From positions 1 through 7,424 of the forward strand of contig JAEWJV010000313.1 of the NCBI GenBank assembly GCA_023386395.1: a stretch of DNA of 7,424 nucleotides. Direction: 5' to 3'. This DNA is from Bacteroidota bacterium. GTDB taxonomy: Bacteria > Bacteroidota > Bacteroidia > Chitinophagales > Chitinophagaceae. Under the pieces are notes generated by a model, which saw only the letters and a list, made by a program, of their open reading frames with translations, had not been told where the DNA came from and searched no databases. Shown here piece by piece: positions 1 through 6,234 of the stretch. Positions within the stretch are counted from its first letter, which is position 1; each line of letters opens with the position of its first letter. A program made the translations under genes and the position numbers.

Positions 1-2
1 GG

Positions 3-50
3 TTTAGGAAAGGTTACAATTACGAAGCCTTTTTGGTTTCGCTTAAATAA
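3..50 (+). CDS. possible C-terminal tail of an upstream gene (partial)
   Basis: The frame beginning at position 3 is open from the window edge to TAA at 48-50 and reads FRKGYNYEAFLVSLK, a plausible protein C-terminus. The frame beginning at position 1 is also open, to TGA at 79-81 (26 codons), and would end inside the Shine-Dalgarno sequence of the next gene. The two cannot be separated without the upstream sequence. Either would place a plus-strand gene directly before the 55-residue gene, probably in one operon. No family can be recognised from so short a tail. Confidence 0.3.
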   Translation, partial: FRKGYNYEAFLVSLK

Positions 51-71
51 ATTAATAAATTTACACCAATT

Positions 72-81
72 AAGGAGGTGA
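72..81 (+). promoter_or_regulatory. strong Shine-Dalgarno sequence (AAGGAGGTGA)
   Basis: AAGGAGGTGA is a near-complete complement of the 16S rRNA 3' end. Five bases separate its GGAGG core from the ATG at 84, and it fixes the start of the 55-residue gene. The other genes in the window have A/T-rich leaders without such a site, as is usual in Bacteroidota, so this one stands out. Confidence 0.75.
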
Positions 82-83
82 AT

Positions 84-251
84 ATGGAAACAGCGTCAAA
101 AAAAACAATAACTAAAAAATATTCAAAAGGCATTATAAGCGAAAAGGTAAAAGACTACAGCCATGATCCTTTTGTTATTAAAAAAGGAAAAACTTCTGAA
201 GCCTTTTTAAATAAGCATGGCTTCCCAAAAGAATTACTTGATAAAAGGTGA
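84..251 (+). CDS. small basic protein of unknown function (55 aa)
   Basis: This 55-residue frame starts at ATG 84 and ends at TGA 249-251. Three things support it as a real gene: a near-perfect Shine-Dalgarno sequence at the right spacing, a strong intrinsic terminator 21 bases after the stop, and a protein-like composition. The product is lysine-rich and hydrophilic. It has a charged N-terminus (METASKKTITKKYSKG), a middle segment with KVKDYSHDPF, and an end reading FLNKHGFPKELLDKR. No signal peptide or membrane segment is visible. The family was not recognised. The size and charge would suit a small antitoxin-like or DNA-binding accessory protein, but that is a guess with no motif behind it. 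It is probably the last gene of an operon that enters from the left edge. Confidence 0.6.
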   Translation: METASKKTITKKYSKGIISEKVKDYSHDPFVIKKGKTSEAFLNKHGFPKELLDKR

Positions 252-272
252 AATGTAAGTAACTGTATTTTG

Positions 273-299
273 AAAAGGTTGTCTTGGACAGCCTTTTTT
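273..299 (+). terminator. rho-independent terminator after the 55-aa gene
   Basis: An 11-bp stem pairs AAAAGGTTGTC (273-283) with GACAGCCTTTT (287-297). It has one G-T wobble and a 3-base loop, and the T-run extends to 299. It lies 21 bases after the stop codon and separates the left operon from the toxin-antitoxin operon. Confidence 0.85.
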
Positions 300-426
300 G
301 TTTGGTCATAGGTTGAATATGATAATAATATCCAGTTGGTAGAGAGTTGGAAAGTTGAAGTAGCAAAAACAGTCTGTAAACAAATTTGATAGGCTAATTA
401 GTGAACCCTTTTCAGGAAAAGAAATT
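300..426. other. non-coding gap before the toxin-antitoxin operon
   Basis: A/T-rich sequence with no convincing gene on either strand. The only visible structure is three loosely spaced AGTTG motifs at 334-357, which look incidental. The minus-strand open frame here crosses the terminator and has no coding character. Confidence 0.5.
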
Positions 427-446
427 TTACGTTTTATTAAACGTAA
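427..446. promoter_or_regulatory. inverted repeat, candidate operator of the Xre-RES operon
   Basis: TTACGTTT (427-434) and AAACGTAA (439-446) form a perfect 8-bp inverted repeat around TATT. It ends 34 bases before the antitoxin ATG and overlaps where the -33 element should lie relative to the TAnnTTTG box at 455-462. Xre antitoxins of RES systems commonly repress their own promoter, so this is the best operator candidate. That it binds the antitoxin is inference. Confidence 0.5.
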
Positions 447-454
447 TTATTCCA

Positions 455-462
455 TACATTTG
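455..462 (+). promoter_or_regulatory. Bacteroidota-type -7 element TACATTTG
   Basis: TACATTTG matches the Bacteroidota -7 consensus TAnnTTTG exactly. TTTT at 432-435, 19 bases upstream, could serve as an imperfect -33 TTTG. Transcription would start shortly before the antitoxin ATG at 481, giving a short leader. If so, the TTG at 460 lies inside the promoter and is not the start codon. Confidence 0.4.
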
Positions 463-480
463 TTAGGAAATAATTCTATC

Positions 481-912
481 ATGAGCGCAACAGCAAATAC
501 TAAGGCTTCCCTTTTTAACCAGTATGAAAAAGAGTTATCTAACCCCATAGCAATGGTAATGAAAGCCGCTGAAGGATTGGCAATATCTGTTTTTGATGAG
601 ATTATCCGGATTTCTGCCCTGAATAAAAACCAGTTGGCTGCATTCATTGATGCTACGCCCAAAACGATTGACAATTACCGGCTGCGGCAACATAAGCTGG
701 GCCGCATAGAAAGTGAACAGCTTTTGCAACTAATGGCGCTTTATAAAAAAGGGCAGGAAATCTTTGGCAATTCAGAAGCCTTTAATCAATGGCTGAAACA
801 ACCTGCTTCGGGACTGGGAGGAATTATTCCCTTTGACCTGCTATATACTCAAGGAGGGATCAACCTGGTTATGGAAGAATTACTAAGGATTGAATACGGA
901 GCGCTGGCATGA
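481..912 (+). CDS. Xre/MbcA/ParS-family antitoxin of the RES toxin
   Basis: A 143-residue antitoxin that should neutralise the RES toxin encoded next and repress the operon promoter. Residues about 40-80 form a helix-turn-helix-like region (ALNKNQLAAFIDATPKTIDNYR). Residues about 87-143 match the ParS-type toxin-binding domain (formerly DUF2384), with FNQWLKQP, LGGIIPFDLL and EELLRIEYGALA, the usual hallmarks of this C-terminus. ATG 481 is preferred over the in-frame TTG at 460, because that TTG sits in a promoter-like box and adds only seven atypical residues. The stop overlaps the toxin start (ATGA at 909-912), so translation is probably coupled. Length and domain order are normal for the family. 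The family call is firm; the operator assignment is inference. Confidence 0.92.
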   Translation: MSATANTKASLFNQYEKELSNPIAMVMKAAEGLAISVFDEIIRISALNKNQLAAFIDATPKTIDNYRLRQHKLGRIESEQLLQLMALYKKGQEIFGNSEAFNQWLKQPASGLGGIIPFDLLYTQGGINLVMEELLRIEYGALA

Positions 913-1358
913 TCGCTTATCGCATCACCCTGGCAAAATGGGCAGGCCATCTTACAGCATCGGGTCGCACCGCCCGCTGGAACAGCAATGGTTACTTTAT
1001 GCTCTATTCAGCGAGTACAAGAGCGCTGGCATGTTTGGAAAACATGGTTCACCGGCGCAGCATCGGGGCAGATGATCTTTTCCGGGTTACGCTGATAGAA
1101 ATACCGGACAACCTGAAAATAAAAAAGATAGATAAAAGAACGCTTCCGGCCAACTGGCAGGAATATATCAATTATACATCCTGCCAATCTATAGGAGATG
1201 CTTGGTTAAAAGGAAATGAAACTGCTGTATTGCAAGTGCCATCGGCAATCATTATGGAAGAATACAATTATTTGATCAACCCTCAACATCCCGATTTTGC
1301 GCGAATAAAAGTGCATTCCACCGAGCGTTTTACGTTTGATGAGCGATTGTTGAAGTAG
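909..1358 (+). CDS. RES-domain toxin (NAD+-degrading toxin of a Res-Xre system)
   Basis: A 149-residue RES-family toxin. Characterised members deplete cellular NAD+ (NAD+ phosphorolysis or hydrolysis) and so stop growth unless bound by the Xre partner. Visible family features are YRIT at 4-7, the segment GRTARWN (19-25), YSAST (33-37), LE at 43-44, VPSA at 110-113 and INPQHPDF at 123-130. The spacing Arg23-Tyr33-Glu44 agrees with the conserved Arg-Tyr-Glu set known for RES toxins, and Ser112 is a candidate for the later conserved serine. The ATG overlaps the antitoxin stop by four bases. The gene appears intact and full length with no frameshift, so the pair is probably functional. No clear terminator follows. 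Confidence 0.92.
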   Translation: MIAYRITLAKWAGHLTASGRTARWNSNGYFMLYSASTRALACLENMVHRRSIGADDLFRVTLIEIPDNLKIKKIDKRTLPANWQEYINYTSCQSIGDAWLKGNETAVLQVPSAIIMEEYNYLINPQHPDFARIKVHSTERFTFDERLLK

Positions 1359-1425
1359 AAGAGTGGAAGAATAATTTAAGATACGCGATATAAATATTTC
1401 TCCCCAAAAAGAAGCAAAAAACGAC

Positions 1426-1444
1426 CGGCAAGGTCACAGCCAGG
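1426..1444 (+). repeat. imperfect direct repeat, copy 1
   Basis: This 19-base segment, CGGCAAGGTCACAGCCAGG, matches positions 6300-6318 at 16 of 19 bases in the same orientation. Shorter matches continue around it: AATCCCA follows in both copies at different spacing, and CAAAA precedes both. The two copies lie outside the helicase-retron block, one on each side. A match of this length and quality could occur by chance in a window of this size, so the repeat is tentative. Confidence 0.3.
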
Positions 1445-1468
1445 TTTTGGGTTTTGCAAATCCCAGAA
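1445..1468. repeat. 24-base near-palindrome with TTTGCAAA core
   Basis: The sequence is symmetric about position 1456.5: TTTGCAAA at the centre (1453-1460), a T-T mismatch on either side, then GGG/CCC (1449-1451 and 1462-1464), then four more pairs, one a G-T wobble. It could be a protein-binding dyad or a weak hairpin. There is no T-run after it, so it is a poor terminator. Confidence 0.4.
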
Positions 1469-1624
1469 TGCAGCTTTCGGCCAATTAAGACGGTTGGAAG
1501 GTGGGCATCAAATTGCTGACACGGAAAGGAAACAGGGTTACAGGATATTTGACTGGAATATTTTTGAAGATTCGTATAAAGCTTAAGAGTTTATTATTTC
1601 AAATATAAAATTATGCGTCTCTTG

Positions 1625-4561
1625 TTACTTGGATGTTATAACAAGCAGATTCCTGCAATTATTGGTATTCCTAATAGTGCTATTTGCTGCAGATAATAAA
1701 TGTGATATTCTATCCTCTATGCCTCTTTTTGTAATACCAGGTTGTATAAGTACAATCTGGAACCCGATTTTTATGCCCCGGTTATTAGCGATAAAATCCT
1801 TCAGAAACGCTACATTGTCACTACATGCTCCGCTAAGATTTTTGCCATGTTGCCGCCGTTCTAACTTTTGAATAAGCCTTGCATAATTCGTATAATTCAG
1901 CGATTTGATTCCCTGCCCCAACACTTCATAAATATCTTCAACCCTGTTACCTGGATTTTTGGCAGACGAGCCTTTACAGTGATACAGTTTTATAAGAATT
2001 TCATTCGTGTCCATTTCAGCGGTAATAAAGTCAGCAACCTCGCCAGAACCATGATCATAATAAGAAAAGGGCAAGTGTTTCCCCGCTAGCTGTCCTCTTA
2101 AAAAATGATGTATTGAAGTATCTCCTGTACATTCATTTTCAATATCTATATTATTTTCGGCCCACATAGTAGAATCATCAAGGTATTCTTCCGGGAATAA
2201 TTGCCTGTCTCTTGGTGCATCAAGATAATGATTACCATTGTACACCAAAGAAAAATCGGAATAATAAAACACGAGTGGATAAGAGTTTAAATAATCCATT
2301 ATTCCTATTCCTTTATCAGTCTCCGTTCTGTAAACAATAATTTGATTAGAGAGTGCCTCATTTTCTGAGGTAAAATGCTTGTCGTAGTTATAAGAAAAAA
2401 ATAATGGTAAAGAAAAGTATTCGCAGCTCAAGTTCATCCTGTAATGTTCGTTATCCGAATCATTGTGATTAAAGGTTAATTGAATATCTATGAGTTCCAT
2501 AGATATAAATTCTGCACCATTGGTGTAAGCCACCTTGATAAAATTTCTAAACGCCGATTCATGCCAGTTCACCGCCACGACTTCCTTGTCAGGAAGAACA
2601 TTCAATGCCACTGAAGTAGGTAAATCATCAATTGGCGTATTGGTACGCCCATCCAGGCGTTCATTTATTTTATGAGCTATTGCTTTAGCCCAAATTATGA
2701 AAAGGTGTAAGTTCCCATTACGTTGACTCCAAACTTTCGAGGAACTGCTTAACCCAATCGTAACGTTTGAGCCATCTTCAACACCCTTTCCAAATAGATG
2801 CCCCCTATGAAAGTTATCTGCATTGCGTCGATCAATTGATAAATGTGCAGTTGGCCCCGTGACGATTCTATAACTCTCATTCGTGCCATAGTGACTACGA
2901 TTTCTCATTCCGATATTAAAAAATTCAGCTTCATCAATATTCGCCAATACACTATTTAATTCTCGGTCAGAAAGAAGAACCCCTTCTGCATTTGTACAAT
3001 ACGAATGAAGAATGAACTCATAAAACTCAACACTTTTTTTAATTGTTGAATTAATAAATAGCAACGAAGAATTATTGTCGAAATAAACAATAACAAGATG
3101 ATTGAATACATTCACAAGTGTATTGCTTTTTGACCACTTAGGGAAGTTAATATCTTGTAATACTAAAACAGAAATATTTTCTTCATGGTTCTCCTCACGG
3201 TGAACAATTTCTAATCCAAAAGCCGTTAAGTCAATCGCTATATCACACTGATATTCGCCTCTGTTTATTGCATATATTTTAGAATGAAAGGACGGCTCAA
3301 TACTACTCAGAGAAAGTTCCTCGAATTCTTCAGTTGTGTCATCCTCATTTACCTGAAATCCATCAATCATCTCTCTAGATGAAACTTCTTCATCAATCCT
3401 ATTTTCAGACATTTCAATTATCAGTTCTCTCCAAATTGAATTGGTTCTATATAAATAGTGTTTTTCAATCTCTATTTCTGCTGGTATTGCAATGAATTTA
3501 GCATGGGTTACATTTTGAGCATTTGTTCTTGTAAATCGTCCAATAAATTGAAGTGTTGCAGCTAAAGATTTGTGTGGTGAATGTATTGCCGCAATCTTTA
3601 GATTAGGAAAGTCAAATCCTTCTCCAAGCATATCAACACATATTATACCATCAAGATTTCCATTTCTCAGATTATTAAGCACCTTCTCAACAGCACTGGT
3701 TCCTAACTTGCTATGAATTAGCTGCAGGCGAAGGAGTGTATTATTTCTGTAAACTTCAGCAAGTTCTTTTGCTCTTTTAATAGAATCAGTTCTTACCATT
3801 ACATAATGAACGATATCTGCTGGCTCAGATTTGAAAACCCGTTCACATTCTTGAGCTATTGCTATATCATTTCCTGGTTCTGCCGCTACAGGTATAAATT
3901 CTGTTTTTCCAAATATGCCTTCTTCATAGGCTTGAGAAATAGGATAATTATAAATGATCTTACCCGGAATTTCTTTTTTATCTCTGCGAAAAGGGGTTGC
4001 AGTAAATAGAATTTTTTTTGCTTCACTATAGTGATTAAGAATATCTACCCATGATTTTGCTGGAGTATGATGAGCTTCATCAATTAAAATTAAATCAAAA
4101 AAATCTTCAGCAGAAGCTTGTATTCCTTCTATACCGGGGCTTATACAATTAGGAGTACTCACAATAACATGGTAATTGCTTAGTTCCGCCCACATTTGCA
4201 TATTTACAACTTCCTTTTTCTGTTCTTTCACTCGTATTTCATTTCTGGACAGATTGAGAACACCCAGATTCCTTAACGGCTGTAAAGTGGCAAAGCCCTT
4301 TGTTATTTGATCTCTAACTAATTTGCTTGGAGTAATTACAAGAACCCTGTTTGCTTTAAGAACAAAAGGGCACATCATCAAAACAGCAGTTTTCCCAGTA
4401 CCAGTTGGCATTACTACAATTCCAGGCTTCTTACTGATCGTAAAATGACTGGCTATACTGTGAATAGCTCCTATCTGAACATGCCTTAGCCCAAAACCAG
4501 GTCTATCTTCTTCTGCAATTGGATAGGAAATCAAGTGGTAATTGTTCGCAAAGTATCCCAT
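1625..4561 (-). CDS. DEAD/DEAH-box (SF2) helicase with possible C-terminal nuclease-like domain
   Basis: This 978-residue ATP-dependent superfamily 2 helicase resembles restriction-type DEAH helicases. N-terminal motifs are complete: Walker A MPTGTGKT (51-58), DEAH (161-164), FTATPFR (186-192), DMLGEGFDFPN (310-320) and QFIGRFTR (338-345). The last 160 residues hold a second conserved-looking block: GEVADFI (840-846), LYHCK (859-863), YEVLGQGIKS (878-887) and IVLIQPG (936-942). The Asp844...Lys863 arrangement recalls a PD-(D/E)xK nuclease core with His in place of the usual acidic residue, but this is only a resemblance. The middle part is unrecognised. It starts 105 bases after the retron reverse transcriptase on the same strand and may share its transcript or use its own promoter. 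Such large helicases occur in phage-defence islands, so a defence role is inferred. The gene looks intact. Confidence 0.85.
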   Translation of the reverse strand: MGYFANNYHLISYPIAEEDRPGFGLRHVQIGAIHSIASHFTISKKPGIVVMPTGTGKTAVLMMCPFVLKANRVLVITPSKLVRDQITKGFATLQPLRNLGVLNLSRNEIRVKEQKKEVVNMQMWAELSNYHVIVSTPNCISPGIEGIQASAEDFFDLILIDEAHHTPAKSWVDILNHYSEAKKILFTATPFRRDKKEIPGKIIYNYPISQAYEEGIFGKTEFIPVAAEPGNDIAIAQECERVFKSEPADIVHYVMVRTDSIKRAKELAEVYRNNTLLRLQLIHSKLGTSAVEKVLNNLRNGNLDGIICVDMLGEGFDFPNLKIAAIHSPHKSLAATLQFIGRFTRTNAQNVTHAKFIAIPAEIEIEKHYLYRTNSIWRELIIEMSENRIDEEVSSREMIDGFQVNEDDTTEEFEELSLSSIEPSFHSKIYAINRGEYQCDIAIDLTAFGLEIVHREENHEENISVLVLQDINFPKWSKSNTLVNVFNHLVIVYFDNNSSLLFINSTIKKSVEFYEFILHSYCTNAEGVLLSDRELNSVLANIDEAEFFNIGMRNRSHYGTNESYRIVTGPTAHLSIDRRNADNFHRGHLFGKGVEDGSNVTIGLSSSSKVWSQRNGNLHLFIIWAKAIAHKINERLDGRTNTPIDDLPTSVALNVLPDKEVVAVNWHESAFRNFIKVAYTNGAEFISMELIDIQLTFNHNDSDNEHYRMNLSCEYFSLPLFFSYNYDKHFTSENEALSNQIIVYRTETDKGIGIMDYLNSYPLVFYYSDFSLVYNGNHYLDAPRDRQLFPEEYLDDSTMWAENNIDIENECTGDTSIHHFLRGQLAGKHLPFSYYDHGSGEVADFITAEMDTNEILIKLYHCKGSSAKNPGNRVEDIYEVLGQGIKSLNYTNYARLIQKLERRQHGKNLSGACSDNVAFLKDFIANNRGIKIGFQIVLIQPGITKRGIEDRISHLLSAANSTIRNTNNCRNLLVITSK

Positions 4562-4666
4562 ATTATATCATCCATTTTAAACACTTTGCCGGTAATGAAA
4601 GAACTGACTTGTCAACTATTATCACTTACTATAAGTAGCCAGAATGCATAAGTCATATTTGTCAGC
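4562..4666. other. gap between reverse transcriptase and helicase genes
   Basis: This 105-base A/T-rich spacer lies on the helicase-retron strand. It contains a small dyad, ACTTA/TAAGT at 4624-4636 with a 3-base loop and no T-run, so no terminator is evident. A TTGACA-like string occurs on the minus strand near 4612 but has no partner box at normal spacing. The helicase could therefore be cotranscribed with the retron genes or have a weak promoter here. Confidence 0.4.
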
Positions 4667-5551
4667 CTATTTCCTTGTTGCCAAAGTGCCTGCCTTTAGA
4701 TTTTTGTTTGTCATTCTAATGTTGCTCAGATAAGCATTGTAAGGTCTGTGCAGCAAACTTGCGTCGCTTAGTTCAGCTTTTGCCTTTTCTTTAATTTTAT
4801 TCGGAGCATCAATATAGTTGTTAAACACCTTTATTCCTGTTAGCGTCTGATCTCCTTCATATTTCGTTTTCCGGTAACTAATTTTAAAGCCACTGCTTCT
4901 TACAATACTCAATATCTCATTTATTAATGATCGGAAATCTTTGGAAGCAGAAAAAGTAAGATCATCTACAAACCTTGTATATGTTATTTGGTTTGCATTA
5001 CATAAAGCAATTAATTTTTTGTCCGTTTCTATAAAAACAAGATTAGCTATTGCTGTACTTGTGGGCGTACCCTGCGGCAGTTCAAATTCTATAGATGTTA
5101 ATTTAGTCAGCCAGTGAGCAATATGATTGGAATAACCTAAATTCAAAAAGAGTTTAAAAATCTGTTTATATGTTACACTTGGAAAAAAAACCTGCAGGTC
5201 AGTTGCAAATTGATACTTATTGCCCTGATGTGTTTTAGCATTGGTGATATTGCTCTTTTTCTTTACACCTCCTTGTATATTTTCAGGTAATTCAATTTTG
5301 GATAGGATATTAATTTTTATTGATTTTTGAATCTGTTTTAAGCGTGAGTAGCTTGGTCTTATGATCCTTTTTTTTGGAGTACCATCGGTATAGGTTTTTA
5401 TTTTACCAGTAACCTTATCTTTCTTTTCCTCAACCCATTTTCCGTAATAACTTTTAATATTTTTGCACAAATATTCGACCTCTGCAGGATGGCAGCATAA
5501 AATAGAAGCTAAAAATTTAAGTTGCTTTCTTTTATACTGTGAAGATCTCAT
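4667..5551 (-). CDS. retron reverse transcriptase (type VI-like)
   Basis: This 294-residue retron reverse transcriptase would use a structured non-coding RNA as primer and template to make multicopy single-stranded DNA. The retron hallmark NAxxH is present as NAKTH (104-108), and the VTG motif appears as LTG (237-239). Palm motifs are TDLQVFF (117-123, catalytic Asp118), LPQGTPTS (158-165) and YTRFVDD (191-197, catalytic Asp196 and Asp197). FVDD replaces the more common YADD. The length is near the short end for retron enzymes and no extra C-terminal domain is fused. The ATG lies inside the XRE gene, with a 20-base overlap (5532-5551), so the two are probably translationally coupled. The XRE partner matches the layout called type VI retron. 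All catalytic aspartates are present, so activity is likely. Confidence 0.93.
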   Translation of the reverse strand: MRSSQYKRKQLKFLASILCCHPAEVEYLCKNIKSYYGKWVEEKKDKVTGKIKTYTDGTPKKRIIRPSYSRLKQIQKSIKINILSKIELPENIQGGVKKKSNITNAKTHQGNKYQFATDLQVFFPSVTYKQIFKLFLNLGYSNHIAHWLTKLTSIEFELPQGTPTSTAIANLVFIETDKKLIALCNANQITYTRFVDDLTFSASKDFRSLINEILSIVRSSGFKISYRKTKYEGDQTLTGIKVFNNYIDAPNKIKEKAKAELSDASLLHRPYNAYLSNIRMTNKNLKAGTLATRK

Positions 5552-5822
5552 TAATTATATCTTTTACAGTAGGATTAATGGTATTAAACATTTCTCTTTT
5601 TTCTGGCTGTACATCTTCCTCTGTTATTGATAGAAAAAATAGTATTGGCAACGGCACTATTAATTTCTCCGCAATTTTTTTTAACACAGATAAATTAGGT
5701 TCCTTCTGATTATTTTCAATCTGCGATAAATATGTTTGCGTTATATCACATTCCATTGCAAAATCCCCCTGTGTATGGCCCCTATATTTTCTAATATCCT
5801 TTATCGTATTTCCTAAATTCAT
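5532..5822 (-). CDS. XRE-family helix-turn-helix protein, retron accessory
   Basis: A 96-residue protein with an N-terminal XRE helix-turn-helix (residues about 4-58), including TQGDFAMECDITQTYLSQIE and KEPNLSVLKKIAEKL. It is followed by PLPILFFLSITEEDV and a short tail that may mediate partner contact. The ATG at 5822 is preferred because MNLGNTIKDIR is a typical XRE start. An in-frame ATG at 5840 would add six residues, and both have A/T-rich leaders. The gene ends within the reverse transcriptase gene. In type VI retrons a small helix-turn-helix protein accompanies the reverse transcriptase. It is thought to be the effector or a regulator, and the sequence does not decide between these. 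No nuclease or toxic domain is visible in it. Confidence 0.88.
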   Translation of the reverse strand: MNLGNTIKDIRKYRGHTQGDFAMECDITQTYLSQIENNQKEPNLSVLKKIAEKLIVPLPILFFLSITEEDVQPEKREMFNTINPTVKDIINEIFTV

Positions 5823-5873
5823 AAAAAAATTAGAGAGCATTAGATTACTACATAAAACTTCCAGTCAAATCGT

Positions 5874-6092
5874 TCAAACAAAAAACTTCGTAAGCAGTGC
5901 AATGGCCTTAACTATTAGCAATAGGCTTGCCACGCCTGCAACCTCTCGTTTTTGTTTGTACTTCTTCAGTATAACGACCACATCAAGCAGAAGTTTACGG
6001 TCTTCATCTAATAGAGAACACCGGTTCTCGATGATGGATTCGATACCTTGAACCAAATCATCAATGTTTTGGGATGATAGCTGTTGTATCAT
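5874..6092 (-). CDS. small protein with hydrophobic C-terminal helix, unknown function (72 aa)
   Basis: This 72-residue protein is not a recognised family. Residues 1-48 are hydrophilic and helix-prone (LSSQNIDDLVQGIESIIENR, then LLDEDRKLLLDVVVILKKYK). Residues 51-72 are strongly hydrophobic (VAGVASLLLIVKAIALLTKF, then FV) with two lysines, which could be a tail-anchored membrane segment or an amphipathic membrane-active helix. The stop lies 51 bases before the preferred start of the XRE gene on the same strand with no visible terminator, so it is probably the first gene of the retron operon. ATG 6092 has an A/T-rich leader typical of Bacteroidota. A role as retron effector, toxin or membrane sensor is inference from position and hydrophobicity. 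It may also be an independent passenger. Confidence 0.65.
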   Translation of the reverse strand: MIQQLSSQNIDDLVQGIESIIENRCSLLDEDRKLLLDVVVILKKYKQKREVAGVASLLLIVKAIALLTKFFV

Positions 6093-6099
6093 AATTTAA

Positions 6100-6160
6100 T
6101 TTTTAAATAGAGGGCGGAATTACCCTCTTGCTTATTCAGTAATTCCTTTCTATTTAAAAA
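6100..6160 (-). repeat. nested inverted repeat in the leader of the retron operon
   Basis: The outer arms pair perfectly over 11 bp: TTTTTAAATAG (6100-6110) with CTATTTAAAAA (6150-6160). The inner arms pair over 8 bp: GGAATTAC (6116-6123) with GTAATTCC (6139-6146). A 15-base loop lies inside. An alternative stem, GAGGG (6110-6114) with CCCTC (6123-6127), would compete with the inner arms. The structure ends eight bases before the ATG of the 72-residue gene. It could control translation or be part of the retron RNA. Confidence 0.6.
6123..6134. repeat. direct repeat CCCTCTTGCTTA, partner of 6207-6218
   Basis: CCCTCTTGCTTA here and CCTTCTTGCTTA at 6207-6218 agree at 11 of 12 bases. One copy is in the loop of the nested hairpin and the other forms half of the dyad at 6213-6234. 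As a result the same upstream segment (6229-6234) can pair with either copy. Confidence 0.45.
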
Positions 6161-6212
6161 ACAAGCCATCAAAAGCGTAGGCGATGTTCTCTTTGCACTC
6201 TCTAATCCTTCT

Positions 6213-6234
6213 TGCTTAAATAATTAAATAAGCA
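6213..6234. promoter_or_regulatory. dyad symmetry TGCTTA...TAAGCA, candidate operator or RNA hairpin
   Basis: TGCTTA (6213-6218) and TAAGCA (6229-6234) flank an A/T-rich centre that is itself symmetric (TAATTA, 6221-6226). It lies about 120 bases upstream of the 72-residue gene. It could be an operator for the XRE protein of the same operon, or a hairpin in the leader RNA. Nothing in the sequence decides between these. Confidence 0.35.

Larger units (their letters stand above)
1359..1624. other. convergent intergenic region without a convincing gene
   Basis: This gap lies between the end of the plus-strand toxin and the end of the minus-strand helicase. A frame at 1380-1586 stays open on the plus strand but has no start codon and an unconvincing product, so it was not called. 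The region is richer in G+C than the neighbouring retron genes. It holds a long near-palindrome (1445-1468) and a segment (1426-1444) resembling one at 6300-6318. No clear intrinsic terminator for either flanking gene was found. Confidence 0.5.

Noticed and set aside
334..357. Three AGTTG motifs as possible iterons or binding sites
   Set aside because: Spacing is irregular and the motifs are short, so chance is sufficient.
460..480. TTG start extending the antitoxin by seven residues
   Set aside because: The TTG lies within an exact TAnnTTTG promoter-like box, and the ATG at 481 gives a normal family N-terminus.
447..729. Minus-strand open frames under the antitoxin gene, and similar frames under the helicase and coupling gene
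   Set aside because: They are antisense shadows of well-supported genes and show no family features.
899..1033. Exact 13-base repeat GAGCGCTGGCATG at 899-911 and 1021-1033
   Set aside because: Both copies are inside coding sequence in different frames, and one such match is expected by chance in a window of this size.
1380..1586. Open plus-strand frame ending FDWNIFEDSYKA
   Set aside because: It has no start codon, a basic and unconvincing N-terminal part, and no recognised family. At most it is a decayed remnant.
4570..4616. TTGACA and TATAAT strings before the helicase as a promoter pair
   Set aside because: They are about 40 bases apart, far beyond a working spacer, and the host is probably Bacteroidota, where this consensus does not apply.
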